Shown here piece after piece: positions 1-6,568 of a stretch of DNA of 8,114 nucleotides. Positions within the stretch are counted from its first letter, which is position 1. Each line of letters starts with the position of its first letter. A program made the translations under genes and the position numbers. The DNA comes from Gammaproteobacteria bacterium (lineage in GTDB: Bacteria; Pseudomonadota; Gammaproteobacteria; GCA-001735895). A model generated the notes under the pieces. That model was not told the origin of the DNA. It did not search any database and worked only from the letters and a program-made list of their open reading frames with translations. The stretch spans positions 1 through 8,114 of the forward strand of contig QIJI01000396.1 in NCBI GenBank assembly GCA_003231795.1, in the 5' to 3' direction.

Positions 1-372
1 AGAACCACTGACACCACGAATACCACGCGGTGGATATCGAGTCGAGGCCACGGCTTTTTCAGCTTCTTCAACGCTCTGGACCATCGGGAACAACAATCCG
101 GGCGCACCTAGATCGAGCAGCCTCTTGACTTTGACCGGGTCATTCCAGTCCGGACGCACAATGGCTGTAGTCGAACTCGACTCGAACACCTGTAACTGCC
201 CCAGAACAGAATTCAGTTCGTTCGGGCAGTGCTCCATATCGAGTAATACCAAATCGAATTGTGATGATGCAACTACCTCTGCAGCAAAATTATTACTCAG
301 GCTGACCCACAGACCCACCTGCTTTTGCCGGTCGCGCAATGCCCGTGTAAATGGATTGTCAGCAAGTTTCAT
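1..372 (-). CDS. HpcH/HpaI-family class II aldolase, N-terminal part (cut by window edge)
   Basis: The first 124 residues of an aldolase that, in this family, cleaves 2-keto-3-hydroxy (or 4-hydroxy-2-oxo) acids to pyruvate plus an aldehyde in the cytoplasm, using a divalent metal. The frame reads from ATG at 372 off the left edge. Residues 20-22 (GLW), 44-51 (LDMEHCPN), 72-79 (VRPDWNDP), 84-89 (RLLDLG) and 112-121 (RYPPRGIRGV) follow E. coli HpaI almost block for block. The expected catalytic residues Asp45, His48 and Arg73 match HpaI Asp42, His45 and Arg70. The glycine after the catalytic Asp in HpaI (DGEH) is Met here (DMEH). The family is about 250-270 residues long, so the metal-ligand half lies outside the window. 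The start follows the hyuB-like stop by 15 nt and is preceded by AAAAGGCGATAAA, a modest ribosome site, so it is probably the third gene of the hyuAB operon. Family assignment is secure; the substrate is unknown. Confidence 0.93.
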   Translation of the reverse strand, partial: MKLADNPFTRALRDRQKQVGLWVSLSNNFAAEVVASSQFDLVLLDMEHCPNELNSVLGQLQVFESSSTTAIVRPDWNDPVKVKRLLDLGAPGLLFPMVQSVEEAEKAVASTRYPPRGIRGVSGS

Positions 373-387
373 TTTATCGCCTTTTGA

Positions 388-2097
388 TTAAATGGCTTCG
401 CCCTGACCAACTGATTCGAGCAAGCTTTCAATTTCGGCATCATTCATGCCGTAGTCCTGCCTGGCCACTTCTGCCGATATATACCCGCGCACCAGGTCAC
501 GTCGCACCAGATCCGGATCGCGATCACGCGGGTTGCCATAACCGGCACCACCCGGCATCGCCAGCATTACACGTTGACCCGAAGCGACAAACTGCTTGCC
601 CTTGCCTTTCATGGGACTGCCATCATCTCTGGAGATCGTCATTGCGGCACCATTTTTGCCACCTTGTCGGCCACGTGCCGGATGATCAACCCGATCGAAC
701 ATCGCCGAAAAATCGAATTCATGGTCTTCGGTAGCACCTACTTCCATATATTGGCCAAGACCCCCGCGATACTTGCCCGCGCCACCGCTGTCAGGACGCA
801 GTTCCTTGCGCCAGATAATGACCGGCCCGGTATGCTCGGTGGCTTCTACCGGCATCGTCATGACACCGGAGGGAAAGGCGGTAGCATTGAGTCCATCCGA
901 ATGCGGTCGCGCACCGGAACCACCGGAATTAAAAGTCAAAACTTCAGCCCGAACCGCATTATCCGGGGCGGCAATATCGGTTCTGGGTCGTAACGAAACC
1001 TGAAAATTACACAGGGTTCCGGCACCTTCAGCCGGTACGGTATCGGGTAGAATTTTGTCCAGCGCATCGTAAACCGCATCTGGAATCATATGACCGATGA
1101 TATGCCTTAACGCAACCGGAGCCGGGTGAACCGCATTGACTATCGAGTTTTCGGGCGCGGTAATTACAAATGGGGCCAATGACGCAGCGTTGTTTGGTAT
1201 TTCGGGTGCAATCGCACATTTCAGCGCAAAACAGGCATAAGCCTTGGTGTAAACCAATGGCACATTGATACCTTTTTTATCGAGTCCGGAGGTACCACCA
1301 AAATCACATAGAATTCGATCCTGCTGAATATCAAGCGAAACTTTCAGTTCAACGGGATGGCTGTAACCATCGATGGTCATCGAACCTGAAGCCTGGGCAC
1401 GGGGAAGTTGTGCGATCCGTTCCAGGGTCGCCCGACGTGAGTTTTCCAGAATAAAGGTAGCAATGTCATTCAAATCGGACAAATCAAACTCATTCATCAT
1501 ATCGATCAGGCGCCGATGCCCGATCTCGTTACAGGTCGCAAGCGCGTAGAAATCACCTATTGCCTGATCAGGTTCGCGTACATTGCCACGCACGATATTA
1601 ATCAGTGTCATGTCAACTTCGCCTTTTTCGGCAAATTTCATAATCGGGATATAAAGCCCTTCTTCGTAGATCGAATCGGCATCGGCACCAAACCCACGCC
1701 CACCGATATCAACAATATGGGCCGTACAGCCAAGGAATCCGACATGCACGCCGCGATGGAAGGAAGGGGTTACGACGGTTATGTCATGAAGATGTCCAGT
1801 GCCTTCCCAGGGATCGTTGGTTATATAAACATCACCTTCGAAAATATTCTCGACGCCTATTCTGCGGATGAAATGAGCAACCGCGTCAGCCATCGCATTA
1901 ACGTGACCCGGGGTTCCGGTAACTGCCTGCGCCAGCATTTGACCGTGAGTGTCGTAAACACCGGCAGATAAATCGCCTGCTTCGCGTACCGATGGCGAAA
2001 ATGCGGTTCGAATCAGTGCCTGTGCCTGCTCTTCTACAACGGAAATAAGGCGATTCCACATCACCTGCTTCGATACGTTTGAAGTTTCCTGAGTCAT
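388..2097 (-). CDS. Hydantoinase B / oxoprolinase beta-type subunit (HyuB-like)
   Basis: This 569-residue cytoplasmic protein belongs to the hydantoinase B/oxoprolinase family, the partner of HyuA in N-methylhydantoinases, 5-oxoprolinases and relatives such as acetone and acetophenone carboxylase subunits. These enzymes use ATP to activate a carbonyl or amide carbon for hydrolysis or carboxylation. Family landmarks appear in order: SPSVREAGDLSAGVYD near residues 34-49, TPGHVNAM (62-69), GDVYITNDPWEGTGHLHD (88-105), GRGFGADADSIYEEGLYIP, and GDFYALATCNEIGHRR. Near the C-terminus come GGAGYGNP and RGYISAEVARQDYG, the usual closing segment. The length is normal for the bacterial stand-alone form and no interruption is visible. 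Its ATG overlaps the hyuA-like TGA in an ATGA tetranucleotide, with GGGAGAGGG just upstream, indicating translational coupling and likely 1:1 production. Hydantoin, lactam, oxoproline or ketone substrates cannot be separated from sequence alone. Confidence 0.95.
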   Translation of the reverse strand: MTQETSNVSKQVMWNRLISVVEEQAQALIRTAFSPSVREAGDLSAGVYDTHGQMLAQAVTGTPGHVNAMADAVAHFIRRIGVENIFEGDVYITNDPWEGTGHLHDITVVTPSFHRGVHVGFLGCTAHIVDIGGRGFGADADSIYEEGLYIPIMKFAEKGEVDMTLINIVRGNVREPDQAIGDFYALATCNEIGHRRLIDMMNEFDLSDLNDIATFILENSRRATLERIAQLPRAQASGSMTIDGYSHPVELKVSLDIQQDRILCDFGGTSGLDKKGINVPLVYTKAYACFALKCAIAPEIPNNAASLAPFVITAPENSIVNAVHPAPVALRHIIGHMIPDAVYDALDKILPDTVPAEGAGTLCNFQVSLRPRTDIAAPDNAVRAEVLTFNSGGSGARPHSDGLNATAFPSGVMTMPVEATEHTGPVIIWRKELRPDSGGAGKYRGGLGQYMEVGATEDHEFDFSAMFDRVDHPARGRQGGKNGAAMTISRDDGSPMKGKGKQFVASGQRVMLAMPGGAGYGNPRDRDPDLVRRDLVRGYISAEVARQDYGMNDAEIESLLESVGQGEAI

Positions 2098-4193
2098 GAC
2101 CCTCTCCCGATGCCTGCTACTTCAAGTCTGACAATATCGATGCAACCGTCGGCTTGACGAATTGCCTGCCGACTTGAAGGCAGGATAATAGTGGTTTCGT
2201 CTTCCGTGATTGCGGCGGGCCCAGACACCAGATCCCCTGACTCAAGAGCGGCGCGTAAAATGATGGCCGAATCAACTTTAGATCCGAGCGCCGGATCAAA
2301 TATCGGACGTTGCCCATTGGTTAATGTCCTCGAGGTGCCTTCAAGGGTTGCAACCGGCTCTACTTTTTCAGCCAGGGTTGTCGAATTAACCGACCATACG
2401 GTTATCTCGATATCCATACCCTCTACCGCACGGCCGAAAAGCGCGATGTAGTCATATTCAAACAATTGCTGGAACGTATCTGCATCCGGATTTGTTGCCT
2501 GATCGGCTGACAACAGGATCGGAATTTCTTCGCCCTGCCCGGTATATCGCATGTAAGCTTTGTACTCGGCCTGTATGGTCGCATCGGCGTCGCAGGAACG
2601 AACAAATCCGGTCGCCTCGGTTTCAAGTTCCGCGAGCAGCTTTTGAATGACATCAGGCTTGAAATCAGCCAGTCGCATGTAGAGACTTCGATTGGCTTCA
2701 AAACTGAATGGAGCGCGTAAAAAACCAATCGCAGATCCTACCCCGGCACCGGGTGGAACCAGTAGGCGCGATACGCCCAGCTTTTCACACAAGCGCCCGG
2801 CATGTAGTGGTGCCGCGCCGCCAAAGGCAATCATCGTGTACTCAGTCAGATCTTCCCCGTTTTCAACCGCATGAACCCTGGCCGCATTGGCCATATTTTC
2901 ATCGACGACTTCGCACAATCCATAGGCGGCGGTTTGAGCGTCCATGTCGAGCTGATTCCCGACCGAATTGCGTAATGCGATTTCGGACTCGTTGCTATCG
3001 AGTTTGATCGATCCACCGGCAAAATTATCGGGATCCAGCTTGCCCAGCACCAGATCGGCATCGGTTACCGCGGGACGTTCGCCGCCTCGACCATAACAGG
3101 CCGGGCCCGGTTCTGATCCGGCAGACTCCGGTCCAACCCGAATTTGGCGCATTGCATCGACATGAGCCAGCGATCCACCACCCGCACCAATTTCAACCAT
3201 ATCAATAACCGGGATCGAAATCGGCATGCCTGAGCCCTTTTTAAAGCGATAGGTTCTCGCCACCTCGAATACGCGGCTGGTTTTCGGAGCCTGGTTTTTG
3301 ATCAGGCAAATTTTGGCAGTGGTGCCGCCCATATCAAATGAAAGCACTTTGTCGAGACCGTATCTCGCCGCGATATGTGCCGCAAACACGGCTCCACCTG
3401 CGGGCCCTGATTCAACCAGTCGTACCGGGAAATCGGCTGCACTTTCGATAGAGATAATGCCGCCACCGGAATGCATCAGAAATATCGGGCAATCAACCCC
3501 TTGCTTTTGCAACTGCCCGCCTAGCCTGTCGAGATAACTTTTCATCATCGGCTTGATGTAGGCATTCGCAACAACGGTGTTGAAGCGCTCGTACTCGCGC
3601 ATTTGAGGCGAAACTTCAGACGATAGCGAAACTGACACTTCGGGCATTTTTTCGGCCAGCACCTCGCGGATCAGCGTTTCGTGAGCACCGTTCAAATAGG
3701 AATGCATTAATCCCACCGCAATACTTTCATAACCGGCAGGCTTGATCTGTTCGACCAGAGCTTCAACTTCGGATCGCTGCAATGAAATCAAAACGTTTCC
3801 CTGCGCACCGATACGCTCGCTCAGGGTATAACGTTGTTGCCTCGGTAACAGAGGTTCGGGCAAAGTAAGGTTGAGATCATATTGTTCAAAGCGCGATTCG
3901 CTACGCATCTCGATGACATCGCGAAAACCCCGGGTTGTGATCAGTGCGGTTCTGGCACCGCGGCGCTCAATCAAAGCATTGGTTGCAAGCGTAGTACCGT
4001 GAATAATCTGTTCAATCGCGGAAGCCTCGATTGAGGCCTGCTCACAAACCTGCTTCATGCCGCTAATGATTGCATCTTCCGGCGCAACATAAGTGGTCAG
4101 CACTTTGGCTGAATACTGTTGAGTCTCGATTTCAAGTACGACATCGGTAAAGGTTCCACCAATATCAACTCCAAGGCGAACTGACCTGTTCAT
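2094..4193 (-). CDS. Hydantoinase A / oxoprolinase alpha-type subunit (HyuA-like, ATP-binding)
   Basis: This 699-residue protein is the ASKHA-fold, ATP-using subunit of a HyuA/HyuB-type enzyme. By family knowledge it phosphorylates a carbonyl or amide oxygen of the substrate, which the partner subunit then helps convert. The N-terminal hydantoinase/oxoprolinase domain shows the phosphate-binding GVDIGGTFTDVV (8-19), HGTTLATNALIERRG (65-79) and TTRGFRDVIEMR (86-97). The central domain shows SPQMREYERFNT (195-206), HSGGGI (241-246), ESGPAGGAV (261-269) and the second nucleotide-binding segment FDMGGTTAK (286-294). Beyond these lie EIGAGGGS, GPESAGSEPGPACYGRGG and AFGGAAPLHA. The length is typical for bacterial HyuA. 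The start at 4193 is supported by GAGGGTG about 9 nt upstream and by only seven residues preceding the first conserved glycine. It is the first gene after the 161-bp gap and overlaps the next gene by 4 nt. No signal peptide is seen; the protein is cytoplasmic. The substrate is unassigned. Confidence 0.95.
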   Translation of the reverse strand: MNRSVRLGVDIGGTFTDVVLEIETQQYSAKVLTTYVAPEDAIISGMKQVCEQASIEASAIEQIIHGTTLATNALIERRGARTALITTRGFRDVIEMRSESRFEQYDLNLTLPEPLLPRQQRYTLSERIGAQGNVLISLQRSEVEALVEQIKPAGYESIAVGLMHSYLNGAHETLIREVLAEKMPEVSVSLSSEVSPQMREYERFNTVVANAYIKPMMKSYLDRLGGQLQKQGVDCPIFLMHSGGGIISIESAADFPVRLVESGPAGGAVFAAHIAARYGLDKVLSFDMGGTTAKICLIKNQAPKTSRVFEVARTYRFKKGSGMPISIPVIDMVEIGAGGGSLAHVDAMRQIRVGPESAGSEPGPACYGRGGERPAVTDADLVLGKLDPDNFAGGSIKLDSNESEIALRNSVGNQLDMDAQTAAYGLCEVVDENMANAARVHAVENGEDLTEYTMIAFGGAAPLHAGRLCEKLGVSRLLVPPGAGVGSAIGFLRAPFSFEANRSLYMRLADFKPDVIQKLLAELETEATGFVRSCDADATIQAEYKAYMRYTGQGEEIPILLSADQATNPDADTFQQLFEYDYIALFGRAVEGMDIEITVWSVNSTTLAEKVEPVATLEGTSRTLTNGQRPIFDPALGSKVDSAIILRAALESGDLVSGPAAITEDETTIILPSSRQAIRQADGCIDIVRLEVAGIGRGS

Positions 4194-4230
4194 TGTGCAA
4201 CACCCTCGTAATCCGACAATTTAACGAAAC

Positions 4231-4257
4231 CCTGAATTAATCTGAGCTTTCTTCAGG
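4231..4257 (-). promoter_or_regulatory. Imperfectly understood inverted repeat in the hyuA-like leader
   Basis: Six-base arms CCTGAA (4231-4236) and TTCAGG (4252-4257) are exact reverse complements separated by 15 nt. They lie 38-64 nt upstream of the hyuA-like start, inside the predicted 5' leader. A competing, smaller pairing (CTGA at 4242-4245 with TCAG at 4253-4256) is also possible. It could be a protein-binding dyad or a weak leader hairpin. No T-run follows, so it is not a standard terminator. A 6-bp repeat in 161 bp can arise by chance, so confidence is low. Confidence 0.25.
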
Positions 4258-4306
4258 ATACCGAGTTTAAAGCGAGGCAACAGGTAAAATCCAATTATTT
4301 AGTTGA

Positions 4307-4334
4307 ATTAAATAGATAACTATTTGAAATGCAA
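4307..4334 (-). promoter_or_regulatory. Candidate sigma-70-type promoter for the hyuA-hyuB-aldolase operon
   Basis: On the minus strand a -35-like TTGCAT (4334-4329, three of six consensus bases) is followed, after a 16-bp AT-rich spacer, by a -10-like TTTAAT (4312-4307, five of six). This would start transcription near 4300, giving a leader of about 107 nt before the hyuA-like ATG. It sits in the only intergenic gap of the window, which is markedly more AT-rich than the flanking genes. The -35 match is weak, so activator dependence or a chance match are both possible. Upstream genes run in the same direction, so readthrough from the MFS gene is also possible. Confidence 0.35.
4310..4325. promoter_or_regulatory. 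Perfect dyad overlapping the candidate promoter (possible operator)
   Basis: AAATAG (4310-4315) and CTATTT (4320-4325) are exact inverted repeats around a 4-nt centre. They cover the spacer and the upstream half of the candidate -10 element. This position is typical of a repressor operator, but the sequence is very AT-rich and no regulator gene is in the window. It could equally form a small, weak hairpin downstream of the MFS gene. Operator function is inference. Confidence 0.25.
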
Positions 4335-4354
4335 GGCGGTTGAAGCAATTTGCT

Positions 4355-5737
4355 TTACGCCGGGTCGGAGGCGGGTTTTTTGCGCTCGGGAAACGCAAGT
4401 ACCAGTAAAAAGGCCATCAGATAGGCTGCGACATAGATTGCGAAACAAATTCTATTCGGAGTCAGCATGCCGGCGGATTCTGTATCGTTTAGAAATATCG
4501 AAATAATGGTAATACCGGCCATTCCGCCCAGGTAGCGCATGGTTGATATGACGCTTGCTGCGACACCGCTTTGCTCGGCAGGTGCCGCCGATAGCGCAGT
4601 CGAATGAATCGGACCGGATACGATCCCAAGCCCGGCCCCGACCAGGGCCAGTGACACGAACATCCATAAAATCGGGGTCGAGCCGGTTGTCAGCAGCAGT
4701 AATATCATTCCTGCCAGCGCTACCATCAATCCGCCCAGAATCGTCGGACGCGTTCCGAGCAATTCCGACAAACGTCCTCCGATGGGTGCCAGGAAGACCA
4801 TAAAAATCATCATCGTCAGCAACACCGCGCCAATACTGGAAGCATCGAGTTGATACCATTCCCTCAACAGGAAAGGAAGCTGGAATAGCAGCGCGTACAT
4901 GCCGAGGTTGTGCAAACCGGTCACGCTGCCGCCGATAACAAACGGAACGCTTTTGAATAATTTCAGGTCGACCAATGGATCGGTCGCGTGTTGCTCCCAG
5001 CGGATGAAACCGAAAAATCCAAGCGCTCCAAACACTAATGCCGCAAACGGCCAGTATCCATCACCTTTCAACCCGACAACCAGCACGCCAAGAGCAAACC
5101 CCAGCAACAGCATACCAATGTAATCAAAAGCTTTAACCGACTCGCGCTGAGCTGATTTAAATCGATCATAATGGGTGTCGCTTTGCACCAGATACCACGA
5201 CAACAGCAGAACCGGTATATTGACCAGAAAGATTGCCTTCCAGCCGAAGTATTGCGTTAGAATCCCACCGATCAGTGGACCGATGGCGGCCGAAGCACCT
5301 AACATTGCACCGTAATAGCCAAAGACTCGCGAACGCCGCTCTTCAACAATGACATTACGTAACAACGCGGTCGCATTCGGCATCAGCATCGCGCCTCCGG
5401 CTGCCATCAAAATTCTTGACAGGGTTACGACTTCGAGCAAAGGAGCAAAGGCCGCGACCAGCGCCCCGATCACAAACAAGCTTAATCCGATATTGAAAGC
5501 CCGCCGCCGGCCCAGCATATCACCGAGTTTTCCCGCAGGAGTTTGTAAAACTATATTAACCAGCAGATAAGAGGTAACCAGCCATATGGTGAGGTCACCC
5601 GGACTGACCTGATAGGTCTCACCGATTGCAGGCAGAGCGACTGCAATCATGGTCGAGTTGAGCGGGACCAGCGCCGCACCCAGTACGATCGCGGCTATAA
5701 AACGCCGGGGAGCATGCTGATCAACAGGGGAATTCAA
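4355..5737 (-). CDS. MFS transporter, DHA2 (14-TMS, EmrB/QacA-like) family
   Basis: An inner-membrane proton-coupled transporter of 460 residues with about 14 hydrophobic segments: six in residues 13-185, two more hydrophobic segments near 205-250, then six to the C-terminus. Motifs seen: the TM1 segment with NSTMIAVALPAIG (27-39), WLVTSYLL (52-59), the loop 2-3 MFS signature GKLGDMLGRRRAF (69-81), and a motif C-type GASAAIGPLIGG (147-158), which in this superfamily is characteristic of antiporters and hence export. Length fits DHA2 proteins. The only usual start codon before TM1 is TTG at 5737; the first ATG (Met30) would remove most of helix 1. GGAAG lies 9 nt upstream of the TTG. The gene begins 3 nt after the stop of the ATP-binding phosphotransferase gene and in the same frame, so it is almost certainly co-transcribed with it. 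Transport direction and cargo are not determined. Confidence 0.93.
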   Translation of the reverse strand: MNSPVDQHAPRRFIAAIVLGAALVPLNSTMIAVALPAIGETYQVSPGDLTIWLVTSYLLVNIVLQTPAGKLGDMLGRRRAFNIGLSLFVIGALVAAFAPLLEVVTLSRILMAAGGAMLMPNATALLRNVIVEERRSRVFGYYGAMLGASAAIGPLIGGILTQYFGWKAIFLVNIPVLLLSWYLVQSDTHYDRFKSAQRESVKAFDYIGMLLLGFALGVLVVGLKGDGYWPFAALVFGALGFFGFIRWEQHATDPLVDLKLFKSVPFVIGGSVTGLHNLGMYALLFQLPFLLREWYQLDASSIGAVLLTMMIFMVFLAPIGGRLSELLGTRPTILGGLMVALAGMILLLLTTGSTPILWMFVSLALVGAGLGIVSGPIHSTALSAAPAEQSGVAASVISTMRYLGGMAGITIISIFLNDTESAGMLTPNRICFAIYVAAYLMAFLLVLAFPERKKPASDPA

Positions 5738-5740
5738 ATC

Positions 5741-6568
5741 TTACGGCTTCCGCCAGGGGTCCATGGTGGTGATAGAACGGCATTGAAGCAAGACAAAACC
5801 GCAGTTATTCATGCCCCATTCAATATCGAGATCTTTGCCATATACCGATTCGCAACGAAGTGCCAATTGATGTAAGTCATATAATTTGTCGTCATCGAGA
5901 ATTCGCGCCATTGCGCGCTCCGGCGGGACTTCAACCTTTTCGGTTCCACCGTTTGCTAACAATTGCAGCGCAAGATCCTTGTCACCGACTCTGGACTCGA
6001 GAACTTCACCGAGCGGACTCAGGCGATAATAATCCGGAATTACCAGGCCCTCAACAACGACTTCGCCCAGACCCCAGGCCGCTTCAATGACCCGTTCTTC
6101 GACCTGGTCAAGCGGGTTTCGGGTGAACATGACACCGGCCGCTTCGGGATTGAATAGCTCTTGCAGTACGATGCCCATACGCGGTGCACCTTCAACCCCC
6201 AGCCTCTCCCGATAGGTTTGCGCCGATTCGGCCAGTACTGACTGAAACACCTCACCAATCGCAGTTTTCAGATGCTCAAAGCTGACTACATTTAATACGG
6301 TAAGATGCTGGCCCGCGAAACTTGCTGCTTGTGAGTCTTCCCCGATTGCAGACGAACGCACCGCAATCGGCTTTTTCATTTGTTCAAAAGCGGCCGTGAG
6401 CTGCAGCAGGACAGATTGCTCATCGCTTACGACGGCATCCACACATTCGTGGCTCAACGCATATCCGGATGGAACCCTCAGGCCCGCGCGTAAGGCAATT
6501 CCGAGACTAACGGATTTACCACCGAATTCGGCCTCATCTTCGACTTCGATCAGGGGTAGCAGTTCTAT
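5741..6568 (-). CDS. PPDK_N-type ATP-binding phosphotransferase subunit (PEP-synthase N-terminal-like); start uncertain
   Basis: This is the ATP-grasp-like half of a PEP-synthase/rifampin-phosphotransferase-type enzyme, expected to cleave ATP to AMP and Pi and pass the beta-phosphate to a histidine on a partner domain. Numbered from the ATA at 6568 it has 275 residues. FGGKSVSLG (15-23) is the family's N-terminal signature; VPSGYAL (32-38) follows. AVRSSAIGEDS (69-79), ASFAGQH (82-88), AGVMFTRNP (144-152), the WGLGE block and DIEWG (248-252) with LLQCRSIT (260-267) complete the domain. The stretch between GYAL and AVRSS looks shorter than in full PEP synthases. The frame is open from 6592, but no ATG, GTG or TTG precedes FGGKS. 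The first such codon, TTG at 6457, would delete that motif. Initiation at ATA (overlapping the previous stop as ATAG) or CTG (6562), a -1 frameshift, or a sequence error are all possible. The domain call is firm; the 5' end is not. Confidence 0.87.
   Translation of the reverse strand: MELLPLIEVEDEAEFGGKSVSLGIALRAGLRVPSGYALSHECVDAVVSDEQSVLLQLTAAFEQMKKPIAVRSSAIGEDSQAASFAGQHLTVLNVVSFEHLKTAIGEVFQSVLAESAQTYRERLGVEGAPRMGIVLQELFNPEAAGVMFTRNPLDQVEERVIEAAWGLGEVVVEGLVIPDYYRLSPLGEVLESRVGDKDLALQLLANGGTEKVEVPPERAMARILDDDKLYDLHQLALRCESVYGKDLDIEWGMNNCGFVLLQCRSITTMDPWRKP

Noticed and set aside
574..993. Open frames on the plus strand antisense to the hyuB-like gene (also at 125-391, 351-734, 773-1003 and 1516-1971)
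   Set aside because: They lie opposite genes with strong family motifs, have low-complexity or arginine/histidine/proline-rich products without recognisable domains, and lack convincing ribosome sites.
4343..4355. 13-bp perfect dyad AAGCAA-T-TTGCTT at the MFS stop codon as a terminator
   Set aside because: With a single-base centre it cannot form a good hairpin without losing pairs, it is AT-rich and no T-run follows on the minus strand.
5741..6457. TTG at 6457 as the true start of the ATP-binding subunit
   Set aside because: It would remove the conserved FGGKSVSLG and VPSGYA segments, which are clearly encoded in frame upstream.
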